Shown piece after piece: positions 20,036 through 28,762 of a stretch of 64,000 nucleotides of DNA. The translations under genes and the position numbers were made by a program. The notes below the pieces were generated by a model. It saw nothing but the letters and a program-made list of their open reading frames with translations. It was not told where the DNA came from and made no database searches. Each line of letters opens with the position of its first letter. Position 1 is the first letter of the stretch. Origin of the DNA: SZUA-35 sp963781035 (lineage in GTDB: Bacteria > Actinomycetota > Acidimicrobiia > Acidimicrobiales > SZUA-35); contig CAWAEN010000003.1 of NCBI GenBank assembly GCA_963781035.1, positions 124,001 to 188,000 of the forward strand, read 5' to 3'.

Positions 20036-20957
20036 TCAGGTGAGTTCGATCTCGCAGGTCGGGCCGATGATCAGGGCGGTTTCCGGTGCGCCGGCCTGGA
20101 CGATCAGGGAGGACAGCGCGTCCTCGAAGACGACGGGGATGAAGCTGTCCACCTCGGCGAGATCGGTCCACGACCGGACTCGCGGCGCACGGGGACTCCT
20201 CGATCGGGAGCAGCGGCGCCCCGACGAGCTGCTCGAGGAACCCGGCTGCGGTGTCGGCCTGCAGATCGGCCAAGGCGAAGGGCCCGTTCTCCTCGTAGAA
20301 CGCGGCTGCTGCCGCCGCTTCTGCTGCCCGATCGGCGGGGGCCTGCCCGGCCTCTTCGGCCGCCGGCTCTTCGAAATCGGCGGAAACGTCGCCGTCAGCC
20401 TGGGTGTCGCTCCCGCCGTCGGCCATGTCCTCCGCCATCTCTTCCTCCACCATCTCGGTGGAAAGAGCGGCGTCGTCGCTCACTGCATCGTCCTCGGCTT
20501 CTGCGTTGGTGGCGCTGGCCGACAGCGACGGCGCGGCAGTGTCGGTGGCTGCGTCGTCGCTGCTGTCTCGGGTGGCGGCAAAGCCGATGCCACCGACGAC
20601 GAGAGCGGCCACCGCGGCGGCACCGAGCCACGAGGGAAGGCCAACGCTCCGCCGACGGCGATCCGACAGAGATGTGACGGTGGGGGAGGGCGCGTCGGTG
20701 TCGAAGGCGGGGTTGGTGTCGAAGGCGCTGAGGGCCGCCGAGATCTGGCCGAGGGCCAAACCGGGGGGAGGCGTGACAGCGGCCATGTCGATTGCCATCG
20801 AGCGAAATACCTCGACCGTGGCCATGATCAGCGGATCGGCCTCGACGACGGCTCGTTGCTCGGCGGTCGCCTCGCCATCGAGGTACAGCGAAGCAAGGAG
20901 TTCGGCATCGTCGCCCTGCGGCTCGGGAAGCGGTGAAAGGGGTGGAAGTTCGGTCAT
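20036..20957 (-). CDS. Membrane anti-sigma factor, one frameshift
   Basis: Partner of the ECF sigma factor encoded immediately before it. The N-terminal cytoplasmic part (DDAELLASLYLDGEATAEQRAVVEADP) is typical of actinobacterial anti-sigma proteins without a zinc motif. One TM helix follows at about residues 107-128, then an Ala/Glu/Asp-rich extracytoplasmic linker and a small C-terminal domain. Near 20175 the frame shifts; the restored C-terminus reads TDLAEVDSFIPVVFEDAL to CEIELT, stop at 20036. ATG 20957 overlaps the sigma stop (ATGA). Confidence 0.75.
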
Positions 20958-21511
20958 CGGGGTTCGGTGTGGTGCGTCGTCTGGTTGTTAGGACGTTCCG
21001 GCAACCCCTGCTGGTTCCCGAGAAGTTCCGCCAGTTGTTTGCGGCCGCGCGAGATTCGTGAACGAACCGTGCCCGGGGCGATTCCGAGCGTGTCGGCGAT
21101 CTCGGCGTAGTCCATGCCCAGGACATCACGCAGGACCACTGGCGCCCTGAAGTCCTCGGCGATCCGGGGGAGTGCGTCTTCGATCGTGAGTCGGTCGGCC
21201 ACCTGCTGGCCGAGGTCGGGGCTGTCTGCGGCTCGCTCGGGTTCATCGATCAACGCAAGGGGGCGGCGCTGGCGGCGCCGCAGCTCGTCGAGGCAGGCGT
21301 TGCTGGCGACGCGATAGCTCCATGTGCGGAAGGTGCTGTTGCCCTGGAACTTGTCGATGCCTCTCACGATCGCCATCAGCGCTTCCTGGCACGCATCGGC
21401 TGCGTCGGCGTCATTCCTGGCCATCCGCCGACACAACGCGTAGAGGCGCTCGTAGTGGCGCGACAGCAATTGATCCATGGCTCCCCGGTCCCCGGACTGG
21501 GCTCGGGTCAC
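20954..21511 (-). CDS. ECF sigma factor, SigM-like
   Basis: 185 residues from GTG 21511. Region 2 (LYALCRRMARNDADAADACQEALM, FRTWSYRVASNACLDELRR) and region 4 (RAPVVLRDVLGMDYAEIADTLGIAPGTVRSRISRGRKQL) are complete. Upstream codons in the same frame still look like an ECF start (EISDEDL before the GTG) but have no initiator; the real start is probably the ATG overlapping the kinase stop near 21580, separated by an indel near 21550. Position between kinase and anti-sigma corresponds to sigM in M. tuberculosis. Confidence 0.88.
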   Translation of the reverse strand: MTRAQSGDRGAMDQLLSRHYERLYALCRRMARNDADAADACQEALMAIVRGIDKFQGNSTFRTWSYRVASNACLDELRRRQRRPLALIDEPERAADSPDLGQQVADRLTIEDALPRIAEDFRAPVVLRDVLGMDYAEIADTLGIAPGTVRSRISRGRKQLAELLGNQQGLPERPNNQTTHHTEPR

Positions 21512-21580
21512 GAGATCTTCGTCGGAGATTTCGATCGGGTCAGCGTAGGTCAGCGCCCGAGCCCAGTCGTGGCACTCGCA

Positions 21581-23239
21581 TCAGGCGACCTCGACCTCGG
21601 TGAGCTCGAATCGGTGATCGGGCTCGTCGTCGTCATCGTCGCCGTCGTCGCTCGTGCCGGGATTGGTGATCCACACCAGCAGCAGGCGACCGACGATGTC
21701 GTCGACGTCGAAGTCGACCTTGTTCCGCAGATCGGTTCCTGCCGCGACCGGATCGCCCCAGGTGTCGCGACTTCCGGAGAAGTCGTCGCCCAGGAACAGT
21801 TCGACACTCCAACCCTTGCTCTCGGAGTCGAGCGTGACCTCGCTCACTCGCGCCGGCCCGCCGAGGTCGACGACGAGGCCGACTCCCGGCTTGAGATTGC
21901 CGAAGTTGGGGGACCGATACAGCTCGGTGCGCCAGAACGTGTCCTTGTCGCCGTCGATGGCGAAGGCCGCCGTGTCGTCGCGTTCGGTGCCGTCGCCTGC
22001 GGGATCGATCGCCGTGGCGCTGACCGTGGTCGGCTCGACGACGACGTCGATCGGTGTCAGGTCGATGGTGTCGTCGGATCCGGTCTCGGGCGCCGCGTCG
22101 GCCGCGGAGGGCTCGCGGTCGAGAACGCGGTCGACGAGGGGTGTGCGTGAGAACAGGGCGCCGGCGACGACCAAGGCTGCAGCGACGAGGACGAGGGCGA
22201 GTGCCGGCAGGATCCAGGATCGTTCTGAGGCGATGAACTCGTCGAGCTCGGCTTCGATGTCCTCGGCTTCGTCCTCGAGGTCTGGCGGGATGTAGACCGG
22301 ATCGGCGACGAGCAGGGTGGCGTCGACGTGGTCGGAGGGCTCGACTTGCAGCCGGAGGCCGGAGAGTGCGACACGAACGTCGGCGGCCCGGGCCGGCCGG
22401 TCGTCCGGTTCTCGGGCCATCATCGCAGCGACGATGTCGTCGAGTTCCTGAGGGAGCTCGGGGTTGATCTGGCGTATGCGCGGTGGTGGCTTCTGGAGGC
22501 GAGCGAGTGCGGTGGCGGCGTCGGTGTCGGCTCGGAACGGGGCGCGTCCCGTGAGAATCTCGAAGAGCACGATGCCGAGTGAGTACACATCGGAGCGGGG
22601 ATCGGACACGTCGCCGCGCACCTGTTCCGGCGACAGGTACTTCGCAGTCCCCAGAAGGGTGCCGGTGACGGTCAGGTCTGTGTCCTCGCCGGCCTTGGCG
22701 ATGCCGAAGTCGGTCACCATGATCCGTCCATCTCGGCAGAGAAGGATGTTCGACGGTTTCACGTCGCGATGGACGATGCCGCCCGCATGGGCGTGGGAAA
22801 GGGCATCAGCGATCTGGATCGCCAGATCGATGGCCTCCTCGGGTGGGAGCGAGCCTCGGCTGTCGAGCGCGGACCGAAGCGTCTGACCGTCGATGAGCTC
22901 CATGACGATGACCTCGAGGCCCGGCTGACTGACCGTGTCGTAGATCGACACGATGCCGGGATGCGAGAGACGGGCTGCGGCGACCGCTTCTCGGCGGAAG
23001 CGAACGAGGAACCCGCGATCGGTCGCGAGGTGGGGATGGAGGACCTTCGCGGCCACAGAGCGCCCCAACACGGAGTCCGTGGCTCGCCACACCTGCGCCA
23101 TCCCGCCGATGGCGATCAGGGAGACCAACTCGTAGCGATCGGCGATACGGGCACCGAGCGTCGGCGTGAACACCGCACCACCGGTGGCACTGTCGGCGTC
23201 GAGCGGATACTGAGCCCGGCTCGGACGGTCGCCGCTCAC
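21581..23239 (-). CDS. Membrane Ser/Thr protein kinase with extracellular discoidin-like domain
   Basis: 552 residues. Kinase domain (about 30-290): a glycine loop with GGMAQVW, lysine in SVAAKVL, catalytic loop HRDVKPSNILL, metal loop DFGIAK and GTAKYLSPEQ, so it looks active. After an acidic juxtamembrane region comes one TM helix (WILPALALVLVAAALVVAGALF), then an extracellular domain resembling F5/8 type C sugar-binding folds (AFAIDGDKDTFWRTELY, VGLVVDLGGPARVSEV). This kinase-TM-sugar-binding architecture matches the C-terminal half of mycobacterial MviN/Rv3910, encoded at the same place next to sigM, but without the MurJ flippase part. GTG 23239 overlaps the upstream stop (GTGA). Confidence 0.88.
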   Translation of the reverse strand: MSGDRPSRAQYPLDADSATGGAVFTPTLGARIADRYELVSLIAIGGMAQVWRATDSVLGRSVAAKVLHPHLATDRGFLVRFRREAVAAARLSHPGIVSIYDTVSQPGLEVIVMELIDGQTLRSALDSRGSLPPEEAIDLAIQIADALSHAHAGGIVHRDVKPSNILLCRDGRIMVTDFGIAKAGEDTDLTVTGTLLGTAKYLSPEQVRGDVSDPRSDVYSLGIVLFEILTGRAPFRADTDAATALARLQKPPPRIRQINPELPQELDDIVAAMMAREPDDRPARAADVRVALSGLRLQVEPSDHVDATLLVADPVYIPPDLEDEAEDIEAELDEFIASERSWILPALALVLVAAALVVAGALFSRTPLVDRVLDREPSAADAAPETGSDDTIDLTPIDVVVEPTTVSATAIDPAGDGTERDDTAAFAIDGDKDTFWRTELYRSPNFGNLKPGVGLVVDLGGPARVSEVTLDSESKGWSVELFLGDDFSGSRDTWGDPVAAGTDLRNKVDFDVDDIVGRLLLVWITNPGTSDDGDDDDDEPDHRFELTEVEVA

Positions 23240-25137
23240 GAGGTCAGCTCCGTGTGGGCGACGTCGGCCACTGGCTCGGCGTTGCCCGCAGCGGTGGCAG
23301 CAGTGCCGTTGGACGGATGTACGCGTCGTGCCCTCGTCTTCGTGATGGACACGACCCACCACGACATCAGGAAGACGAGCGCGGCAGCAGAGAGCAGAAG
23401 CCCGAGACCGGGGATGGCCGTGGAGCGAACGCCGAAGCTCGTGCGCGCCAGTTCGACATCACCGGCCGGGGTGAGGACGCGGATGAGCAGGGGTGAACGC
23501 CCGAGCGATCGGGCCTCGAGCTCGATGTCCACAGTCGACACCCCGGGAGGCAACACGACGATGCTCTCATCCTGCAGCACGTCGATCTTGTCGCTCTCGA
23601 ACGAGAGCAGGACCGTACGATCACCATCGGATCGATTCTCGACCGTGATGGGAATCTCGGCCCGCTGAGCGGCCAGCGTGACCGATTGACCCTCGGGAAG
23701 GGCGACGTCGGCGAACCGCTCGTCGATGTTGGTCACCAGCTGTTGCAGGGCGCGGGAGCGATCGTCCGGGTTGCGGCCGACAGCCAGGGCGTCGATCAGA
23801 GCTTGCTCGTACACGATCGGCGGCAGCCCTCCGTTGACGTAGAACGAACGATAGGTCTCGATCGAATTGGTCGCCGCGTCGATGGTGCCGCTGATCGCGA
23901 CGAGGTTCTGGCTCGGTTGTTCGAGCGGACGGATCGGGAGCAGCGGCGAGGCGTTGGCCGCCTCGACCAGCCCAGCAGTTCCCAACGTGCCGGGCTGTTC
24001 GAGTGCGCCGAGGAACATCTGGATCGAGGTGACCGGAACGTCACGGAAGGCATCACCACCGATGAAGATCGGTGAGCGGTCGGTGGAACTGCGAAGCGTG
24101 AGAGCCGCCAGCAGGCGGTGAACCCGCTCGACCGGGCGGGATGTGCCCCGCATCGCGGCCGAGAGTGTGCCGTCGACTTGGACGACGCGTAGCGTCGTCG
24201 AAGTCCCCTCGAGAATGCCGGTCGGTCGCTGGTTGGTGCTCGTGTCGATGATGACGTCGATGCCGAGGTCGGCGAGGAGGTCGATGCCGCCGACGGTGAG
24301 TGTCGGGTCCAGGACAGCAACGTCGGTGGCCGGCACCAGGCCGAGATTCTCGACCCGGGTGAGGGTCGCGTTTCGGGCTTCGATGTAGAGATCCGGTCGG
24401 CCGATCGCAGCGAGGGCCGATACGTCGAGTCTGGGAGAGGAGCGAACGATGACGGGGCGCCCGGCGAGCGCCTCGCGTAGGTTGAGCGCGACCTGTGGTT
24501 CGCTCTCGAGCTGGGTGAGGACGCCGTCGCCGAGGACGACGGCGACCGGGGAGTCCGGGTGGCTGGTCAGGAGTTCGACAGCCGGCGTGACGGTGAGCCC
24601 CTCGGCCGAACTGATGGCGATCACCGTGCTGATCGGCAGTACTTCGATCTCGGCGGCCTCGGACGGTAGGCGGATGAGATTGGTGCGCAGGGTGGCGAGC
24701 GTGGTGCCCTCGGCCGATCGGACATCGAGCTGCAATGGGTAGACCCCGGCTTCGCGAAGACGAAGTCGGTCGCTGTCGCCGTCCTCGACGCTGCGGATCC
24801 CGAGCTCGAACACGACGTGGCCCTCGGTGGAGCGGGGGAGTGAGGCGATCGGGACCGAGGCGATTCCACTGAACGCGAGACCCGGCGGCTCGGTGATCTC
24901 GGACTCGTCGCCAATAGGCGCGTACAAGAGCCCGCCGATGGTGACCTCGGGGTCGAAGGGGCCCGTCCAGGAGAGCGTGGCTTGGAACGTTCCCTCCGAT
25001 GGAACGAACGCGGTCTGGGCGACCAGGCCGAGGACGTCACCGGTCTGGCGAGCCGCCCCTGACGGGGCGCTGCTGCCGGAAATGAGCGCCACCAGTGTCA
25101 CGAACGCCGCCAGCGCATGGAGAAGACGATGGATCAC
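23236..25137 (-). CDS. DUF6049-like secreted/membrane protein (Rv3909-like)
   Basis: 633 residues. Signal peptide at the start (LLHALAAFVTLVALISGSSA), a long extracytoplasmic region with beta-rich stretches, and near the C-terminus one TM helix (GLGLLLSAAALVFLMSWWVV) followed by a basic cytosolic tail. It occupies the place of Rv3909 and has the same overall build. The function is unknown; its repeated linkage to MviN/SigM suggests cell-envelope work. GTG 25137 overlaps the GNAT stop (GTGA), and its stop overlaps the kinase start. Confidence 0.7.
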   Translation of the reverse strand: MIHRLLHALAAFVTLVALISGSSAPSGAARQTGDVLGLVAQTAFVPSEGTFQATLSWTGPFDPEVTIGGLLYAPIGDESEITEPPGLAFSGIASVPIASLPRSTEGHVVFELGIRSVEDGDSDRLRLREAGVYPLQLDVRSAEGTTLATLRTNLIRLPSEAAEIEVLPISTVIAISSAEGLTVTPAVELLTSHPDSPVAVVLGDGVLTQLESEPQVALNLREALAGRPVIVRSSPRLDVSALAAIGRPDLYIEARNATLTRVENLGLVPATDVAVLDPTLTVGGIDLLADLGIDVIIDTSTNQRPTGILEGTSTTLRVVQVDGTLSAAMRGTSRPVERVHRLLAALTLRSSTDRSPIFIGGDAFRDVPVTSIQMFLGALEQPGTLGTAGLVEAANASPLLPIRPLEQPSQNLVAISGTIDAATNSIETYRSFYVNGGLPPIVYEQALIDALAVGRNPDDRSRALQQLVTNIDERFADVALPEGQSVTLAAQRAEIPITVENRSDGDRTVLLSFESDKIDVLQDESIVVLPPGVSTVDIELEARSLGRSPLLIRVLTPAGDVELARTSFGVRSTAIPGLGLLLSAAALVFLMSWWVVSITKTRARRVHPSNGTAATAAGNAEPVADVAHTELTS

Positions 25138-25865
25138 GGCAGCAGCCGTTCGAGCACGACGAGTCCGTCTGGCTCGGGTTGGAACCCGAGGTGCTGGTAG
25201 AGCGCGAGCGCACGCTGGTTCCGCTCCTGGGTGTTGACCATCATGCGTTGCACACCTCGGTGGTATGCCCAGTTGAACGAGTCGCGGACGAGATCGGTTC
25301 CGATGCCTTTGCCGGCGCATTGGGGATCGACCGCGAGGCGCTGCAGGTAGCCCCGCGACCCGGCCCGGCCGGTGACGGCGTACCCAGCGACCCGACCGTG
25401 CTCGATGACGACCGAGAACCGGCTGCTCGGTGTTGCCGTCCTGGCTTCGCGTAGCGACGTCTCGTCGAATCGCCAGAAGTCGTCGAAGGCGCGGCGGTCG
25501 ATGTCGAGCACCGCACGACGATGCCACGATCGCCCGGTCTTGATTCGTCGCCCCGAGGGTTCTGGTTCGTTGTACAGAGGTTTGGAGAGAAGGTGGAGGC
25601 GTTCGAGCAGGCGAAAACCGGCGTCGATGAACGGTTGGCTGTCGAGCGCGGGAAGCGCCGGGGTGACGGCTCGCTGGACCCCCCAAGCGTCGAGCTGTTC
25701 GATACACGAGAGGACATCCGCGGTGCGTGGTCCGCGGCCGTGGCGCGCCGGACCGACGAGGGCCACGAGCCGATCGCCCTGCCAGGGCACGACGCGCAGA
25801 CCGGTCGTGCCGGAGAAGCGTCGACGAAGGCCTCGTCCGGTCGGTGTTGGAGGTGCATGGTCCAC
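25134..25865 (-). CDS. GNAT family N-acetyltransferase
   Basis: 243 residues. The C-terminal half has the GNAT core: VVIEHGRVAGYAVTG, LQRLAVDPQCAGKGIGTDLV with the acetyl-CoA pyrophosphate loop, VNTQERNQRALALYQHLGF. The N-terminal half is a less conserved domain. GTG 25865 is first in a four- to five-gene overlapping operon. A TAGTCT hexamer lies 9 nt upstream, so it is probably leaderless. Substrate unknown. Confidence 0.8.
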   Translation of the reverse strand: MDHAPPTPTGRGLRRRFSGTTGLRVVPWQGDRLVALVGPARHGRGPRTADVLSCIEQLDAWGVQRAVTPALPALDSQPFIDAGFRLLERLHLLSKPLYNEPEPSGRRIKTGRSWHRRAVLDIDRRAFDDFWRFDETSLREARTATPSSRFSVVIEHGRVAGYAVTGRAGSRGYLQRLAVDPQCAGKGIGTDLVRDSFNWAYHRGVQRMMVNTQERNQRALALYQHLGFQPEPDGLVVLERLLP

Positions 25866-25874
25866 CAGGCACAG

Positions 25875-25880
25875 AGACTA
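25875..25880 (-). promoter_or_regulatory. Putative -10 element (TAGTCT) for the GNAT-kinase-sigma operon
   Basis: TANNNT 9 nt before GTG 25865. It is 36 bp from the oppositely oriented -10 of the deacetylase gene. Confidence 0.4.
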
Positions 25881-25916
25881 CGCCCGTTGGCGCTTCGCTG
25901 TACGTTGTCGCAGCAG

Positions 25917-25922
25917 TACGGT
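25917..25922 (+). promoter_or_regulatory. Putative -10 element (TACGGT) for the deacetylase gene
   Basis: TANNNT 6 nt before ATG 25929 with no Shine-Dalgarno, predicting a leaderless transcript. Confidence 0.45.
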
Positions 25923-25928
25923 GGTTCC

Positions 25929-26948
25929 ATGTCGGTCCTCGTCGCCACTCACGATCTCTGTTGGCTCCACGACCCCGGAGATGGACATCCCGAGCGTGCT
26001 GATCGTCTCACGGCGGTGCGCCATGGGATCAAGGCCGCCGGTCTCGACGAGGCGCTGTCCTGGATCGAAGCCACCGATGCCCCTCGTGCTGCGTTGGAGC
26101 GGGTCCACCCGGCACAGGTCCTCGACGACCTGGTGCTCCGCTGTGAGCGGGGCCCGTTTGCCATCGATCCGGACACCCACGTGTCGCCCGACTCGGCAGC
26201 CGCGGCGTTCAAGGCGGCCGGCGCCGGTCTCGATCTGATTGCCGCGCTGGATCGTGGCGAAGCCGACGTTGGCTGGTCTGTGGTTCGACCGCCAGGTCAC
26301 CACGCCCTCCCGTCGCGTCAGATGGGGTTCTGCTTGATCAACAACGTGGCAGTCGCCGCCCGATTCCTGGCCGATCGGGGCGAGCGCGTCGCCATCGTCG
26401 ACATCGACGCTCATCACGGAAACGGCACGCAGGACGTCTTCTACGACGACCCATCCGTCCTGTTCGTCAGCCTGCATCAGTACCCGTGGTATCCGTACAC
26501 GGGTGCCCCCGACGAGGTCGGAGCGGGCTCGGGGCGTGGTTACAACGTGAACATCCCGATGCCGTCGATGGCGACGGGCGACGCCTACCGTTTGGCGTTC
26601 GACGAGATCGTCCAGCCGGCGTTGGCTCGGTTCGCCCCGACCTGGTTGTTGGTGTCGGCCGGCTTCGACGGTCACCGAGCCGACCCGCTGACCGAGCTGT
26701 CGTTGACGTCTGCTGACTATTCGGACATGACGGCCGAATTGCTCACCATCGTTCCTGCCGGGAGACGGCTGCTCTTCCTCGAAGGCGGTTATGACCTCCA
26801 GGCGTTGTCAGATTGCAGCGGCGCTGTCACGGCCCGTCTGGTCGGTGAGTGGTTCCGACCGGAGACACCGTCCACGGGTGGGCCGGGCGCCGGATCGATC
26901 GAGGCCATCCGTCGTCTGCATTTCGATGGCGGCCCGGGTGATCACTGA
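25929..26948 (+). CDS. Histone deacetylase superfamily (acetoin utilisation-type) deacetylase
   Basis: 339 residues with the zinc-hydrolase motifs in order: GHPERADRL, RPPGHHALPSRQMGFCLINN (general-base His pair), VDIDAHHGNGTQDVFYDD (zinc ligands Asp/His), LVSAGFDGHRADPL (zinc Asp) and LEGGYDL. Bacterial members deacetylate lysines, for example acetyl-CoA synthetase, or acetyl-polyamines. It is divergent from the GNAT gene, so an acetyltransferase and a deacetylase share a promoter region. Confidence 0.9.
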   Translation: MSVLVATHDLCWLHDPGDGHPERADRLTAVRHGIKAAGLDEALSWIEATDAPRAALERVHPAQVLDDLVLRCERGPFAIDPDTHVSPDSAAAAFKAAGAGLDLIAALDRGEADVGWSVVRPPGHHALPSRQMGFCLINNVAVAARFLADRGERVAIVDIDAHHGNGTQDVFYDDPSVLFVSLHQYPWYPYTGAPDEVGAGSGRGYNVNIPMPSMATGDAYRLAFDEIVQPALARFAPTWLLVSAGFDGHRADPLTELSLTSADYSDMTAELLTIVPAGRRLLFLEGGYDLQALSDCSGAVTARLVGEWFRPETPSTGGPGAGSIEAIRRLHFDGGPGDH

Positions 26949-26990
26949 GCCGCCGGCCATCCGAGTGAGCTGGCGGAGCAGTTCGAGGCG

Positions 26991-28254
26991 TTGCGGACGT
27001 TGATCGCGCCGACCGCCGAGCGGTTGTCGGCCGATGGCCATCGGCTCTTCTTCGTCGGCGGCATCGTCCGCGATCTGATCCTGGCCGCGGACGGTGTGAC
27101 CGGGGTCGACTTCTCCGACGTCGATCTCACCACCGATGCCCGACCGAAGGCGATCAAGGCCGCCGTCGGTCCATCGGCAGAGGCGATGTGGACCCAGGGC
27201 GAACGGTTCGGAACGATCGGGGCCATGATCGGCGACCACGCGTTCGAGATCACGACCCATCGGGCCGAGTCATACGACGAGACGTCTCGCAAGCCGGTCG
27301 TGAGCTTCGGAGACGATCTCGGCGTCGATCTGTCCCGTCGTGATTTCACGATCAACGCCATGGCCATCGAGGTGACCACGGGACGTCTCTGGGATCCCTA
27401 CGGTGGCCGCGACGACCTCGAGGCCCGTCGACTTGCGTACGCCGCTCGACCCATCGATCTCCTTCACCGATGATCCGCTGCGGATGCTGCGGGCGGCCCG
27501 GTTCATTCCCCGGTTCGGTCTGGGGCCGGCCCCCGAGCTCGTCGATGCGGCCCGCGAACTTCGTGATCGTCTGGGGATCGTCTCGGGCGAACGCATCCAC
27601 GACGAACTCGAGAAGCTGTTGGAGCTCGACGACCCGTTGGCCGGTCTGTCGTTCCTGCTCGGGACTGGTCTGTTGGAGCAACTGGGGCTGGCCGCGGCCG
27701 GGCCGTCCATCGAACGTATTGCCGCGACCTCGACGGCGAGGGCTCGTCGGGCCGGCCTGCTCTTCACCATGGACCGCGATGGCGCTCATACGTTCCTGAA
27801 GGCGTTGCGCTATTCGAACCTCGATCGGCGCTCGACCGAGCGGGTGCTGTCCGGTGTGCGTCAAGTCGTGGATGCATGGGAATCGATCGCCGATTTGCGG
27901 GTCGACCGCCCGGATGCCGGCCGTCGGCTCGATCCGCTTCTGCGCTCGCTCGCCGCCTTCAACGGCGATGATGCGATCGATGACGTGGCCGAACTGTTGC
28001 CGCTGGCCGGGTTCGGCCCCCCGGCGATCGCCGCCTTCCGGGCGGCGGTCGCCGACCTCCGCGATCGTGAGGACCTCGATGACCGTTCGATTCCGCTCGA
28101 CGGTGCCGAGATCATGCAGTTGCTGGGCATCTCGGCCGGGCCGGCCGTCGGTGAAGCGGTGTCCCACCTCGAGCAATGTCGCCTCGATCGGGGGCCGTTG
28201 ACGGCCGATGAGGCACGGGCCGAGCTGCGGCTGTGGGCGCCCGAGACCTCCTGA
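26991..28254 (+). CDS. CCA-adding tRNA nucleotidyltransferase, one frameshift
   Basis: N-terminal nucleotidyltransferase head with FFVGGIVRDL, the metal-binding DVDLTTDARP and DFTINAMAIE, then after a frameshift near 27460 the body FTDDPLRMLRAARFIPRFGL and a long helical C-terminal part. This matches class II CCA enzymes/PcnA, as Rv3907c near the sigM region. The best initiator is TTG 26991; upstream sequence continues as plausible coding (ELAEQFEALR) without ATG or GTG, so the true start may be hidden by another indel. Confidence 0.88.
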
Positions 28255-28269
28255 GCGCCGGAGGCTGAC

Positions 28270-28275
28270 TACGCT
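28270..28275 (+). promoter_or_regulatory. Putative -10 element (TACGCT), leaderless
   Basis: TANNNT 6 nt before ATG 28282; no Shine-Dalgarno. Confidence 0.45.
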
Positions 28276-28281
28276 GGATCG

Positions 28282-28671
28282 ATGCCCCGCTGGTCACCGA
28301 ACGCCACCGCCACGGTCAGCTATCGCCTGGCGAAGCAACGCGTCGTCGACGCGTTCGAGCGAGGTACCCGAACCCAACACGAGGTGTGTGACGCTCAGCC
28401 GGAGTTGCGTCGTGTCGCTCACAACCACTCGGTCGCGATCGCAGAGGACTGCCCCATCTGTGACGGCGACGATCTGGTGGCGGTCACGTTTGCGTTCGGG
28501 GCCGGTCTGCCCAAGGGAGGGCGCTGCGTCGCCGATCGGGCCGAGCTCGACAAGCTGCGACGCCGAGGCAAGCCGTCGACCATCTATCTCATCGAGGTGT
28601 GTCGCCAGTGCTGGTGGAACCACATGCGGGAGTCGTTCGAGGTGAGGGGCTCGGAGGTCGCGGCGAGCTGA
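28282..28671 (+). CDS. DUF5318 protein
   Basis: 129 residues with two cysteine pairs, CPICDGD and CRQCWWNHM, suggesting a small zinc-ribbon-like fold, and a YRLAKQRVVDAF start. Homologues (Rv0049) precede the class A PBP gene ponA1 in M. tuberculosis, exactly as here. Function unknown. Intact. Confidence 0.8.
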   Translation: MPRWSPNATATVSYRLAKQRVVDAFERGTRTQHEVCDAQPELRRVAHNHSVAIAEDCPICDGDDLVAVTFAFGAGLPKGGRCVADRAELDKLRRRGKPSTIYLIEVCRQCWWNHMRESFEVRGSEVAAS

Positions 28672-28762
28672 GCGAAGTTTCGCCCTAGCCTGCTCTCTTC
28701 GATCTTGGTCCGCCCGGGTTCGTCCGCATGATGCGGCGGATCGGTCGGCGAGGTGTTCCCCC

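Noticed and set aside
23236..25872. An 878-residue frame upstream-extended DUF6049-like protein
   Set aside because: The first ~245 residues are Arg/Pro-rich shadow of the GNAT gene in another frame. The real start is GTG 25137 with a signal peptide directly after it.
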